DNA from: Drosophila persimilis
Lineage: Eukaryota > Arthropoda > Insecta > Diptera > Drosophilidae
Direction: 5' to 3'
Length of the DNA stretch: 64,000 nt
Assembly (NCBI RefSeq): GCF_003286085.1
Contig: NW_020825329.1
Coordinates: 1,488,001-1,552,000 of the forward strand
A program made the translations under genes and the position numbers. The notes beneath the pieces are model-generated. The model did not search any database. It saw only the letters and a list, made by a program, of their open reading frames with translations, and was not told the DNA's origin. Positions 45,811 through 59,690 of the stretch are shown here, piece by piece (position 1 is the stretch's first letter; each line of letters starts with the position of its first letter).

Positions 45811-48800
45811 CTGTAACGAAATGAAAGAACGAAATTTCTGAGAATCGAATGATCTATAATTTGACTTAAAAGCTAAGTGTTTATACTTTGACTTGTACTT
45901 GTTTAACATTCCAAATCGAAACGACAGAAAGGACTTTTTTAAGATAAAGAAAAATGAACTATATTGGCCAGACCAGTATTATTCAAGTATTTTAAAATTT
46001 TTCGGTCGTTGACAGTGTTACGTGTTACGACAGTGTACAGTGTTAAGTGTTTGTGACTGTGATCAGCAATTTCTGAATTTTTCCACTGTTAGAATTTTCA
46101 TCTTTCTTCCATTTCCTGGAAATAATAATATATTTTTTCTGTTTTGACGCTAGTTCTTTGGTCCGCAAAACTATCGAAAATGAAGCACTTTCTTCACAAA
46201 GAAGAGTTACATTTCATGTTAGCTCATTTAGCACTATACTGAAGTATAATTTTTTAAAGTCCTCAGGCTTTTAGCAAGCTCAGGCTCAGCAAGCACGTGT
46301 ATCGTTTCGGATTTGTACTTAAAATGACAGGTGGCTCACCATTACTGCCATTACTGCACTGCAAGAAAGCTGAATGCCAATTCTGTCGGTGTGTATATGA
46401 AATGAGTGGGATGGCCAAAAAATGTTTTTTGCCTGATTGGCTGAGGCACTGCGTTGCGGAACAGACACCTTTTCTTGCCTTACACAATGACAAATCGCAA
46501 CGAGACGCGTATCCGTGTGAGTATGTGAAGTCCAACGAACAGGACTGATTGCTTGCTGGCATTTCCATGCGACCGTTATTGGCATGCACCAATATTCCAC
46601 TTTCCTTTTACTGTTTCAAACGTCATTATATGTATGTATAAATTCTTTGCTGCTAATATGGATATTTTTATGGGATATTCAACGGACTTTTCTGAATTCA
46701 GAAACAAATTCTACACTATTTTGTTGTTTCCTTGTCCGCGGCGCCCGAAAGATTGAGGTAGAAGTACTTTTTTCTATTTTCCCGTTCAAACAGACGCCCG
46801 ACCGCTGTTGACGTCGCTGTCACTGTCGCATCGCTGGTTTTGGTTGGACCCGAAGCAGTACTGGCTCTCTTATTAGAAGAGCTTAAAATCTAACAATTGA
46901 ATTGCTGCGAGAGCGGCTAAGAGCACAGTATAGTACCATCGGTTTGTTTTGTTCGTCTCTTCTCTTTAGCTTCTCTATATTGCGATTCGTTTGCTCTCTC
47001 CACTGCCGCGCAGCTTTTTGTCCTCTACTCTCCCACCCCTAGTCGCAAAGCACGACAGACAGAGCGGTTGGGTTGGCTGGGAATTGATGTGGATGTGGGC
47101 GTGTATTCAATTGTTCTGCACATACATATTGTGCACGAATTACAAGCATTGTCTTTCTCGCTCTTTCCATATCTTTCTCTCTTACACACTCGTAGTCTTT
47201 TTTCAGCTTCTATCCGTCCATTGGTAAGCATTTCTCTCTCTATCTCTCTCTCTATCTGTCTCTGGCGTATATATACATACATACATATATACATATAAAT
47301 CTGTGTATATGTTATACATATATAAGTACATAGGTATGTATGTGTACTGATATATACATAAATGATGAAAAACAAAAACCTTTTTGTTTTTGCATGGCTC
47401 AAACAAAAATCGATAGCCAGACACAGGGCAACGCCAACGCCAACGCAAACGGAAAAGGGCACTGAATTGATTGTGCAACACAATAAGAATACGAAACGTA
47501 ACGAACACGAAGCTGAGTATAAACTTGAAGCTCCTCCCCTTATCGTTCAGGGACGAAGCGAAGCCAGCAGTGGTGGGTGGTTAATGCACGGCCTGCTTGC
47601 CTTAGCCAATTGTCTCGTCAATTATTTGCCATTGTATGAGGTAACTGCTGTATTGCGTTTCGGTTGGCGGACGGTAACGACTGGCATACATATGTAAGTC
47701 CACATGTGTATATGCACATACAAATGTACATACAGATATGCACCTGTACGTATGTACATATATAAGACATGTCGTCCTCTTGATTGTTTGTCCCTTCGTA
47801 GCAAATGTACATATGTACGTTCGTACAGTTACAGTTCATCTTTATGATTTCGATACATAAATACTATGTTCATGAGGGTACATATAGTACATACTTATAA
47901 ATATGTACCTAGTCATAAGCACACGAATGTTTTTGAACAAAAGCGTCTTGAATAAAACCCACACCACAACCACCACCATGTACATATGTATGTATGTATG
48001 TTCTACCATTATTTGAGCATTATTGGTTGCGAATGCGTAGACTGTAATATCTTTTTAATATATCGATATTATTTCTAATTAATATTCCTGGTCTATAGGT
48101 CCATATTTGATCTCGTGTTTTATCGTACATTAGGCGGCAGTTCAAAATCATGCGTGCGGTTGGTTCTAGAATTTTCGACTAGCTCGACTCACAGGAAAAG
48201 CAGTCTAGCAAAAAATAAGTGGAGGATCGCCGATGCTACGATCCCAATGCAAAACTGGTGCGCATCGCTTTGTGCGGGTGCAGCTGCGGTTTCGGCAGTT
48301 CATGTGAGAGCTTAAGACTTTAAGACAAAGTGAGAATATTAATGAATGTGAAATGCAACTACTATTGCCGGAAATGCAAACGAAATGCATGGGGGCTCTT
48401 CGATAGTTCGCGCCTTTCAATCGTCGCAATATCTAGAAAAGAAACAATTTTAGCTTGGATACCTGTGGACGACTGAGAAACTATTATGTTTCAGACTATC
48501 GTAATCGTCTAAAAAGAATAATGTGTAAGCCGTTTTGTTAATAAATTGTATAATAAACGTCCACCATTTAATGCTTTTAATCGCGAGCTGAGAAGTAGGA
48601 TTATGTGCATACATACATATGTGATATGTACGTACAATGAATTGAAGGTTGAAGAAATCCATGACGAAATCCTTTCTTGCATGGACTCGTATGTACAAAA
48701 ATAAAAACTTAAAAAGCTCGGGACACACTTGGGCTATTTTTGAATCGCATTAGTTTTAGTCTATGTGCAGATTTAATTATGCGCAAGACCCAGCTTGCAG

Positions 48801-48834
48801 GCTCAGACGTACTTAGATGTAGCATAGGAAGTAA
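45811..48834. other. Sox102F upstream DNA, regulatory or intronic
   Basis: No coding exon found. A (CT)n-rich tract lies at 47223-47265, of the kind bound by GAGA factor. ATACATACATAT-type repeats run from 47270 to 47350 and again at 47700-48000. GC-richer DNA at 46780-47050 could hold a Sox102F promoter. ORFs here are short and low-complexity. Confidence 0.4.
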
Positions 48835-49460
48835 GTCCGATACTCACAATGAGTATAGGGGTATTTTAGATTTGTGATGAGAATGGATGTGTGGATGGAT
48901 ATACATATGTATGTATATTCTTGATCAGTATCAATAGCCGAGTCGATAGAGCCATGTCTATCTATCTGTCTCTTCGGCTATCCGTCTGTCCGTCCGTCCT
49001 TATGTCTGTCCCTATGAGCGCCTCGATTTCAGAGACTATAAAAGCTAGAACGACATTTTGTATCCAGACTTCTGTAATATGTCACTGTTACAAGTTTAGC
49101 CCGTTCAGCCCCCACAAAGGACGAACATCTGTGGCATCCACAGATCTCAGAGACTATTAAAGCTAGACCAACCAAATTTGGTATCCACACCACAATTTTG
49201 AAGATACGGAAAAATTAAAAACGCACAATCATAGAGGATAACCATATGATTATTATTAACGGCTAAAGTAACAAATCCATTTTCGGTCGCTACGCGGCGC
49301 CCGACGACACGTTCAGACTAATTTTCTGTCTTTCTCGCACACACTTTTTGTCGTTCAATGTACGTGCCGTCTGCCGGGGGGAGAGCCATACTGACTAAGT
49401 ATCGGGTATAAATGTAGAGTGGCGGTCGCAGCAGAAACTCACAGCGTTCCCCCTCGTTTT
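48835..49460 (+). mobile_element. DINE-1-like element, internally shortened
   Basis: Begins CCGATACTCACAATGAGTAT, with a GTCTGTCC-type microsatellite (48955-49012) and the CCCCCACAAAGGACGAA block. It ends with AGTATCGGGTATAA, a weakened hairpin (GAGTGGCGGTCGCAGCAGAAACTC) and GCGTTCCCCC. Confidence 0.85.
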
Positions 49461-52400
49461 TCATTCGTTAACAGCCATGGCCATGTTCGTCTATGTGTAC
49501 TGTTTTGTTTCTAAAGATAATTCAATATAATGTTTGATACCGAAGCTTTATATCATATATAAAATGACCAATAATAAAACATAGTCTTCAATAATTCGTT
49601 AAACTCGGCAGCATCGGATACTTTATCTGTATTGGACCTCTATATCATATAGCTTCTATATGAAAGACAAGTCGAAACAAACCCAGTCTCCTACATGAAA
49701 ATCGGAGACAGCAGTTTAAGTACTCCAGTGTACAGTCAGCCAACGAACCTTAAAAGATGACGGTTTTTCTATCTGCACTGGTTTTTGAAAGCTTAACTCT
49801 CCGAACAGTGCAGTTAAACTGTTAAGTTGAAACTGCAAACTTCCAAGTGTTAGCACCGTTTAGGAATCATTATTTGGCATGCGCAATATCCTACCAAGCA
49901 AAAGAGATATTTGTGTCTAGCGTTTTATTGGGCATTGCATTCGTATTGATTGAAGGCGTGTTTAACTTTTGACGAGCCACCGTAATCGAAAGTGACATAG
50001 ACACTGTTTGTGTGTTTTTATTTGTATATCTTGTTATTTTGGTTATGTCATCAAAAGCGGAAAATAAGCAGTAGAAAATTACGCTGGCATAGTTAGCTGG
50101 GGTTCATTGGGTATGGTGCATGGGCATGGGAGGAAAAAGATCAAAGGACAATTTCCTGATTGTTTTATTCCGTTATTTTATTTGGTTTGCGTTCTGTTCT
50201 TTTCCGTTCCGATTCGTTGTGTTCTAGGTAGGATTTTTTTTTGTTCTTGTTGATTTTTGGACGTATGTATGTTGTCTTTGCTTATTTATCCTATTCGTTT
50301 ACTTTGTCAGGCGCCGTCACTCAGTCCCAAACGCCCCCATCCAGCCTCCAGTTCCAACCTTGTTATATACCATCCACCACTCACCACCATGGGTCAGACT
50401 TATTTATTTGTTTGTTTTCATTATTAAATTGTACTTCATTTGTATATTCCGTTTTGTTTCATCTCGTTTGCTTGCGTTAGGGAAACCTACTCGTACACCT
50501 CTGAAATGGTACAGAGGAAAGGCGATACTGAAGAAGGGATCCCTGATCACGATCCCGACAGAGACTAGGATTTGCTGCCTTCAAAGCAGATTCTTAATTG
50601 ATTAAGTGCTTATAGGTAATGATGATGATCCCGCTGGTGTTTGTAATTGCCGCCAGATGTGGCAGGTCCACGCTGAGATGCTCGTAAAGTGCGTGGTGGA
50701 TGGTGGAGGGTTGTCGTTGTCTGTGTGGTAAGCGAGGCTAAAGAAAACATGAGTGAAAGGGCTTTTAGATAAACCTTCTGTTTCAATTAAAATTAAAAGT
50801 GCACGGGGCCCAGATCGCACTGACAAGATGTGCTCTCCAGCGCTCCAGCTCTCGAGCTCTCCTGCTTCCATCCCAGAATACGAGCATACCCAGGCGCACG
50901 GGCACAGGCACCTCATTAACGCAACGAAACGAATTCACACAATAGCGACCTTTCAAGTGATACTCACTTCTCAGCTCATCGAGAAAAGGTGTGGGTCGAG
51001 TCTGTTTTGTTGCAAATTCGTGTTCTCATAAACAATTGTTGCAACCCCACTGAAGTCTCTGTGGCGTCCGGAGCCCGAGCCCTGAGACCTAAGAGCAGCT
51101 CATGCCAAATTCACTGACAAGTGGGACGAGTTACTCGTATTTCGGTTTATCCGCAGAGCAACTGTAAATTTCCGCAGAATGCAATTTCTGCCGCCTTACG
51201 TCTGTCTTTGCACGAGTAACGACTCGAGAGAACAATAACTTTTTCACATTTTATTTACATACTGAGGAACCACAGGGAGAGTAAAATGACGAGCTGGGGA
51301 CAAAGGCTTTTTTGCTAGCTCCACTAAACTAGAATTTAAATAATATAACAGATAAAAGTAACAGTTTACAGACTGCCAAAGGAAAATTGGTCTGCACCAC
51401 TATCCAAATTCTAGCTCTGACGATCGACTCGGATTCCAATAATCATGAATCTGTATGGCTTATATGCGTTCCTCTCTGCGATGCGTTGTTTTTGAAGAAA
51501 AAACTATGCCCCCTCCAAGTGTACATTAATTTAGAATGAGCTTGTAGTAAACAAACCAAACAAAATGGCTGAATAACTGGGTTGCGTATCAGTCTATCAG
51601 TCCAACTCAAAGGATAAGGATATAAATCTAGAGGGCACGGCGCCTTCCTTTTGTTAATGTGCGATTACTACCGCAACCGCAACGCCACTTAAGCACTGAA
51701 GAATATTTAAGCGTCAAGTAAAGGGACTTCAGTCGAGGAAGAGGTATCTTTGTCGTTGTCGCAGGCCAGGCTCTTTTTTAAGACCGATGGTGCGCCAAGC
51801 AGCAATTCTCTATTTTTATTATTATTGTCACAGCGTCTGCCCAGCAGATAAATAAATAACGAATATAAAAGAAGCCAACACCTACACAAGCGTACTTGGC
51901 GAAAAGTATGAAGCAGCGGTGTGACATAAGGTTAAATGGACGATTACGATTACTCCAACTGAGGGACAGCTAAGCAGCTATTCTGGAACATTCTTTTATA
52001 CACTATGTATAGTATTGTAGAGTTAGTTGTGTATATATATTGCATCAATATATTGGTGTGTTGACAGCAAAGTATAGCATGAAAATCTCAATAAACTACG
52101 CTTTAGACAGAAACCTTTCTAAGAATCAGCAAGGAACAAAAGCCTATGGACAATTGCGATTTGACTTCTGTCAGGTGAAAGGAGCTCTCATATGGTTTTT
52201 ACTTTTCAATGCACAATTTCGTTGGTCTTTGTTACTATTTATGATAGATATAAGTTAGTTTAACCAGATAATTTTGAAATTTCCCACAGAGCAGCTGTAA
52301 TTTTGACATAGTTATGAATCGAAACATATCGAATAGCATATTCCAGCTTACGTATGTACATACATACCTATTTGTAGCTTATGACTTAAAATATTGACTT

Positions 52401-54471
52401 CAAAACTGTTGGCAGCAAAGAGAAGGGTCTATGACAGGTTAAAGCTTAAGGGCTGAGAGACTAGAGACAAATCTTATTCGGGTTCGAGAGACTTCCCTTC
52501 GTGAGTTTCAAACATCTTGCTTAAATCGATATACCCTCTTCAAGGGTAAATGTACGCTTGTACACTCCAGATACCGGGTATAAACACGCTTCCGTAATTT
52601 CGCGTCTGTAGAGTGCTTCTTAGCGCCTAGACATCAAAGCGGGTTGATAGAAGCGTGGCGTGGGACCCAAACCATGGAGATGAGAACGCTTCGCCAAATT
52701 CATAATCAAGCGTAGAGCAGGACTTACGTAGTGCGTGTGTACGTAGTGCGCATCTTTACCATCCAACCACATGATGAATATGAACGAAAATGCTTGCACA
52801 ATGTACATAACATAAGTATGAATTTGCAGAGATACGGGTGTGTCTATGAATATATAGCCATTGAGTGACTGCCGCATATTTGTTTATTAATCCTAAACGA
52901 TTTTGTGCGCAATAAAAATTTACATGTGTACAGGTACATAAATTATTTCTTACATATGAAAATAATATTCCCCATCAGTATATTCCGAAACCGTCAAATC
53001 AAAATCGGACTTATATGGCATTTACTGTTTAAATTTCATTGCATTGCGTCTGTTAGTATCAAGTTGTCAACATTGGGAAAAGAAAAGATTTCGTTCAGAT
53101 TGCGATTGTGATTGAAATTGCGATTGCCATTAAAATTCATTGGCACGCTTCGTTTGTCGACTCCCAACTAGGCCAAATCCGATAAGGTTTAGGGAAACCG
53201 CAATGCCACAATACCGCAACCACCAGCTGAGACATTCAGACCTGTAGTTGTCAAATTCCAATTCCCAAACGGCCGCTACAGTCCCCGAAAGCTGTAACAA
53301 AAACCGTTAATATTACAACAATCCCTGTGGCATCAGAATCAGCATCAGCTTCGGTACAAGTACATGTACGAGTACGAATGAGAAGTAGGAGTAGACGCCA
53401 AATCCATCGAAAAGAGGCTGTGGGCTGCAAATTACACCGATGACACGCTGTGTCATCGCATCATTGACTTGCTCGAGTGACTACGACGTGGTGGTTGGCG
53501 GGTTGGGCTTGGGCTTGGGCGCAAGTTGTCAGTGAGCGAGGTGTAGGCAGTGGGATGGGGATGGGGATGACTGCCGGAAAGTTCCGTGCTCTCTGACCAA
53601 CTTTTTCCTCTCGTTTTATTAAATAATTTGGCATTGTAAAAAATGCGTTTCGTAGCCCTTTTGTTGTTGCTGTCAAAGCCTGAGCCTGTGGCTATCAATA
53701 ACGTATTTGAAGGGCGAACAGAATTCTTCCAGATTTTTTGCGCTACTTGGGAAAAATCAATAGCCTTGAAAATATACCTACTGTAAAGCATCTGAGATTA
53801 GATCTACCGTAGAGATAGCACGAAAATGGATATTTAAACTCTTGGACCCATAGGAAACCAATTTCTATGAAATTAGGCACAACGGGTGGTTTCCTTGGAC
53901 AGTTAGAAACTTTTTCTGAGCACAAAAATAAGTTTTTATCTCCATACTCCCATTTGGCATCAATTGTAATTAATCACCATCCTGTCCCGTCCCATTCCAA
54001 TCCCCATCCCTACCATCCAAATCACGGTTCTGACGCAGTGTCCTCAAACGAAATAATATAATAAAATGTAATATAAAACTGATTACTCTGATTCTTATTA
54101 TTCTTATTTTCATTCAGACCCAAAGTGCCGTGAAATTCAAATGAGTTCAACTCAATTATAATAATAAACTGCTCGTTTTATGTTGCTGCTGTTGCTTTCG
54201 CTGTCGCCATATTGTTGTTACTCTTGTTTTGTATGCCGTACTTTGAATCAAAGCTGGGTATATTCATTTTGTTAATAATTTGGTCCCCTATTAAAAATTA
54301 ATCCTTAAACGCCAAACATCCGACAAGAGCTAAGAAACAGAATTAGTAACGCATTCATCACATTTTTCTATCCTTCCAGTAATAGAGAAATCATTATATA
54401 TCTTTAAAAAGTCTCGCATCTGGAGTTTCATAAGTGGGAGTCTTCATCAAAATTACATCGCAGTTTAAAAC
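49461..54471. other. Gene-free AT-rich DNA
   Basis: No ORF with convincing coding character on either strand. A short stretch at 52528-52585 resembles the ends of DINE-1 but is too diverged to call. Near 53500-53570 there are G-rich short repeats (GGGCTTGGGC and GGGATGGGGATGGGGATG). It is probably Sox102F upstream or intronic sequence. Confidence 0.4.
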
Positions 54472-55430
54472 AAAAAACGAGGGGGAACGTTGTGAGTTGC
54501 TGCGGACACCGCAACTCTACAGTTATACCCGATACTAAGTCAGTAGGCTCTCCTCCGGCAGACGCCGCTAAAATTAAACGACACGACAAAGAGTGCGTGC
54601 GAGAGAGACGGAAAATCAGACGCAGCGTAGCCAGTGCAAATTGATTTGTTCCCTTTGGCTATAAAAATGATCTGATCTGATCCACATTCCGCAATCTGAT
54701 AGATATGATCATTATCTATGATTCTGCGTTTTTAGTTTTCTCGAATCTGCAATATTGTGGAAGCAACAGATTTTCGTCCTTTGTGGGGGCGGAAGGGGGT
54801 GGGGCAAAATTCTGAGATATATGTTTTATAGTGAGATCTAACAGAAGTGCGGATACTAAATTTGGTTACTCTAGCGTTAATAGTCTCTGAGATTTGTGGA
54901 TGCCCCAGATTTTCGTCCTTTGCGGGGGCGGAAGGGGGTGTGGCGAAATTTTGACACAAAACGGTCAAGGTCCGATATCACAGGAGTGTGGATACCAAAT
55001 TTGGTTGCTCTGGCTCTTATAGGTTCTGAGATCCTTGAACTCATATTTTGCAATTGGCAAAACCTACCATGAAACCTGTGTGTTAGAGAGAGACAGAGCG
55101 AGAAAGAATGAAATTGTTTTCTTGATTCTGGCTATAATAATTATACGATCTGGTTGAGATTTTGCACTCTAGAAGATATAGTCATTTTCTACGATTCTGC
55201 GTTTTTAGTTTTATCGTATCTTTAAAAATGTGGATGCCACATATTTTCGTCCTTTGTGGGGGCGGAAGTGGGCGGGGCAAAGTTTTGAAATATTTTTGGA
55301 GCAGTGACATATCACAGAAGTCTGGATCCAAAACATCGTTGCTCTAGCTCTTATAATCTTTGAGCACTAGGCGCTGAAGGGGACGGACAGACGGACAGAC
55401 AGACAGGGCTCAATCGACTCGGCTATTGAT
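54472..55430 (-). mobile_element. DINE-1-like element, 5' truncated
   Basis: Inverted relative to most copies. It starts (3' end) with the GAGGGGGAACGTTGTGAG tail and hairpin, then TATACCCGATACTAAG. The CGTCCTTTGTGGGGGCGG repeats occur three times. The microsatellite lies at 55380-55407, and it stops near 55430 at GAGTCGATTGAGCCC-equivalent sequence. The first 100 bp of the element is missing. Confidence 0.85.
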
Positions 55431-56409
55431 GACTGAAGACACCCAAGATCGACAATTGCGCCGATCATTGAAGCTTCCCTGTACAGTTTCTTTACAGTGG
55501 AGAATGGAACTTTCAAAGTGAAACAAATATCTGTTTAGACGACGGAAAGTTATTGCAGTACAGGTCCCAGCGGAAGATATAGAAAAATCAAGATACAGAA
55601 GTAGCCAAGTTTAGTTTTGACCTTATAACTCCCGCAATGTCATATGGCCTTGCGGCTGTCCAATCACATTCATATTCACATCCACCTGTCTTTTATTATA
55701 AAACACAAACTCTATGAATTGGATTTAAAAAAGGCATGCGGATAAAAACTTGAACGCCAGTCTCTGATGGCTCTCGAATAACTGCACAGAAAAAGGGAAA
55801 ACACTCTGGAGATGCTTGTACTCGCTGGCTCTGATCTACACGGTCCTAACCAGGCTGCTGCAGCACGTGCAGGTCATTGAATGACCAGGGTTGAGAAATA
55901 TAAATAAATGATTTTAGCTTTGTTGGGGTGGAAAGGCGGCGTCGCGACGCTGCAGAGACTCTGCCACTCGACTTCTGGCTTTATTCTAATTACGATTACC
56001 CTCAAACAACCCTCAGCCCACGCCCACCCGCACGGCTTGTGTCAAGTGCAAAGGTCTTGTTCTTGGGCAGGCTAAGGTCGCGACATGTGACAGAAGAGCC
56101 TGTGAGGAGCAGTCACTTTTTCCCATGCCATGCCTAAACATCGAAATTTGTACCGGACCGCCCAGCGTGTTTAAGGTAATTGTTTTTTCTTTCTTTGCAC
56201 GACAATTCGTAATTCTCCTCTGCCACTCTGCCACTCTTCCCTTAGCATCCTACTGCATCCTGCATCCTGCGTCGGCGTCAATTCAATTACAAGTTATTTC
56301 ACGTTCAAACTGCGAGCGGTACACGCACGAACCATCCACATGTCGTTCGCATTTCGCCCCACTCTTGCTCAGGAAATTCAGAAATAGATTGGGGAAATTG
56401 AAATTCAAA

Positions 56410-56444
56410 TTGAAAACATGATTTGTACAAATTATTATTATGGT
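56410..56444 (+). repeat. 35-bp direct repeat, copy A
   Basis: Identical to 57785-57819 (1.4 kb away), starting TTGAAAACATGATTTG and ending ATTATGGT. The flanks differ. Confidence 0.9.
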
Positions 56445-57784
56445 TATATGTAGTAGCGACATCCTGAACACAAAACAACTCTACGGTTGCGGTGCGGAAT
56501 GTAGTATTCCGGAGTGATCTTAGCTTATTTTCTATGCCTATGCGCATATTGCCAGTTCGGTTAGTTTGCCCGATAAACGCTTGTAAGCTTTTAAGCGTAA
56601 ATCCGATTCTGGGTTGCAGTACAGTTCATAATGTATACAATGTTAGCTTTGCCTTCGTGACGTTTTGGTTGTCATATTTGTAGCTACAATATTAAAATAT
56701 GTGTGTCCCATCTTTGGCGAGCCCATCATCCACAATAAGAATAAAGCGACGTATTTATAGTCGAAAACAATGGGGGCTCTAATGATGGGAAATCGCCAGA
56801 CGGCTATACGCAATCTAGAAGGAGATGATTAAATCTGTGACAACAAAGGGAAAAATAGCATTCAAATTAGAAGCTCATTGTCGATGTTTTGTTGCCAAAG
56901 TAGCGCCAATGCGAATGTATTGAGCCAGGCGGCCAAGGCCCTTTGTTCCAGCCAGACAATGGGGTCACAAATGAAGAGCGGGGTTGCATCCACATAAGCT
57001 ATCAGTGGTGCCACAGATCCAGGGCTTTCGGTTACGGCTACTATAGCAATGCATATGGCGTGTGACACGGTCTGTCAACACGTATGACCATGTTCATCCC
57101 CGCCAATGATATGGATAATAACGATCATCAATCGCCATCATCAATCTTCATCCATTACCACCAAGTACAACAATGAATGTCTAATAATTCTAACACGGGA
57201 CATGAACAGAAACTTTTCCCGGCAAAAGTAGATCCAGACAAATTTAGAAGGCATTGAGCAACGCACTCCCAGCCCCAGTCCCAACCCCATCCCTAACTCC
57301 CACTTCTTCGCTTCTATTGGGGAGGATTTTGTGAAGTGAAGCCTTCTGAAGGATTTCTGAGGACAAACGACTGATTAGTTTCACAAATTCAGGAATAAGT
57401 TTCCACTGGTCGAACAGTTCCCAATCAAATTTCACAGTTCTCACAGCTGAGAAACTTACTATTTCACAATTTTTTGTTTTCGTGTATTATGATTATTAGC
57501 AACTGTGTGCATTTCCGATCTCATGCATTAACATTGTCGACTTATAATTATGTTGTTGATCACCTTAGACAGTCGATTCGATGTACTTTAAATATGTAGC
57601 TGTAGGCATTTTCATCTGACCGTTTCTTTTCTATCTTTAAATGCCATTTCTGAAAACCTGCTGGCTGCTCGCCTTCTGTTACAAAACCAATGTATGTACT
57701 GCTGCTGCACTGCTGACAGAATGGTAGTACCGAGGTATATAGTATAAATAAAATCAATTAAACCCGTTTAGTTCACTTTTTAGT

Positions 57785-57819
57785 TTGAAAACATGATTTG
57801 TACAAATTATTATTATGGT
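57785..57819 (+). repeat. 35-bp direct repeat, copy B
   Basis: Identical to 56410-56444. It is followed by an ATT triplet run (ATTATTATTATT). Confidence 0.9.
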
Positions 57820-59305
57820 ATTATTATTATTACGATTCAACCTAACATAATCAAGTGCTTAAATCTACATATGTGTCAGATGTACTGCGAACGTGATGGA
57901 ACTATAATTCGATTCTGATTAGACTTCTGAGATGCTAGCATCACCATCACCCCATATGTAAGAATACGAATTAAGTAGATCAAAGTTCCATGTAAACATC
58001 GATTTCAGAAAAGTTGACTGTCCATCGGCTGCGAAGTAAACATTTCTCAACTTTTATTGTGTCACGAATGAACACGAGTTCACCTTTAAATCCACTGACG
58101 ACTTTGACTTTGGTTTCCATGTGGCTCCCTGGCCATAGAATATGCCACTATAAATTTTCTTCATGTCTAAATATAACATTTATGATTTCCACCCTAGAAA
58201 TCATTTATACACTTTTTGACAAAATATCCCACCATTATGATGGGATAGTATAGGAAATGAAAAGTATAACAGAAACGAATTCATAAGGTAATGTGTTGTC
58301 TAAAATACGCACGGGTCCATAATTACGTACATACTATATGTAAGTATGTATGTATGTACATCCAAAAATGTGATATGTGGGTAAATTTGTATAGTGTTTA
58401 TATTATCGATCTATTAAATGGACAGCAAGTTCATAGGTTAGTGGAAGGGGAATTTCGATTCTACTTCAATTTTCTTAAACCGATGTATCGAAATACTTTA
58501 GGTGCGTAAGTAAATGTAAGAGGGCCGAATTCGGTCCAGGCAAGCTAGAAGTTTAAAGTGGGAGCTATTTGCAATGTAATTTACGAGTATAGTACATACA
58601 TATGTATATAGGAGCCAATGGCATGCACTCACATTGTTCAGGCTGTTTGCGAACACACTCACACGCACTTAACCACAGATTTATTTGCCATTTTAGGAGT
58701 CATTAAGTACGCAAAGGTAAAGGACATCTACACCACCCCCAACTCGCCTTTGCCTCCCCTTGCTCACGCAGCGCATGAGGAAGGCCTTGAAAGCCTGCGG
58801 CTCTAGTCCGGAAGCGGCTTTTGAGTGAGTTCGGTGGCTAATTATCCGCCTATGGATGACCAAAGCTAAAGCCCATGACCACTTCGTTTGCTACACCCTT
58901 ATCGTAACACTAATCCTTGCTCTGTATTTTGTCATGTCATAAAAACTTTGCCTATATTAAGAACATGCTCATGCTTCATGGTAAGACGTCTGTAGAACCG
59001 TATCCTTATAGAATCATTATCCCGAGGCCTTAAAAACCATTTGCTAATAATTGCAATCATGTTGGGCAGGCCGTTGGGTCATCGAACGTGCTATTGCTCC
59101 ATCTAAGGAGCAACACGAGCGGTAGCAGCAGAAGTTAATTTAGCCATTCGACACCGACACCCTTAAGCAGCTTGGCTGAGTTACAATATCCTCTTTACAG
59201 ATGTGCATCGTTATGTTGCAATAGTACAAATCTAAATATACGTTCTACAATTCAAATGAATATCCCAAGTCTAATAAAAATCTGGTCCCCCAAGTAAAAT
59301 CTAAT

Positions 59306-59690
59306 TATACCCGATACTCAAAATGAGTATAAAGGTATATTAGATTTGTGGTGAAAATGGATGATTCCAAAAGGAATCGTTTTCGACCCCATAAAGTATA
59401 TATATTCTTGATCAGCATCAATAGCCGAGTTCATTTAGCACTGTCTGTCTGTCCGTCCCTATTAGTGCCTAGTGCTCAAGGACTATAAGAGCTAGAGCAA
59501 CGACCTTTTATATCCGGACTTCTGTGATATGTCACTGTTACAAGTATATTTCAAAACTTCCATTTCCTATTTGTCGTGTCATTTAATATTAGCGGCGTCT
59601 GCCGGAGGAGAGCCATACTGACTAAGTATCGGGTATAAATGTAGAGTTGCGGTCGCCGCAGCAACTCACATCGTTCCCCCTTGTTTTGAT
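59306..59690 (+). mobile_element. DINE-1-like element, internally deleted
   Basis: Has a complete 5' end (TATACCCGATACTCAAAATG), a short GTCTGTCTGTCCGTCC run, and a complete 3' end (GCCGGAGGAGAGCCATACTG, AGTATCGGGTATAA, a hairpin with a CGGTCGCCG core, CGTTCCCCC). About 550 bp of the centre is missing compared with the copy at 23075. Confidence 0.85.

Larger units (their letters stand above)
55431..59305. other. Gene-free DNA with a 35-bp direct repeat
   Basis: No coding sequence found. A 35-bp segment containing AAAACATGATTTGTACAAAT is present at 56410-56444 and again, identical and in the same orientation, at 57785-57819. Confidence 0.45.

Noticed and set aside
46297..46548. 83-codon plus-strand ORF with several Cys
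   Set aside because: No conserved spacing of Cys/His, no splice context, and overlapping minus ORFs of equal length; chance is sufficient.
47025..47839. Several ORFs in the CT/AC repeat region
   Set aside because: They translate simple repeats (YICMYI, TYIHIYI type) and are not genes.
52528..52585. Possible DINE-1 ends (ATATACCCTC and ATACCGGGTATAA)
   Set aside because: Too short and diverged; the microsatellite and the terminal hairpin are absent.
53453..53791. 112-codon minus-strand ORF considered as a Sox102F 5' exon
   Set aside because: Its Pro/His part is the translation of GGGATG and GGGCTT repeats, and no phase-compatible donor was seen.
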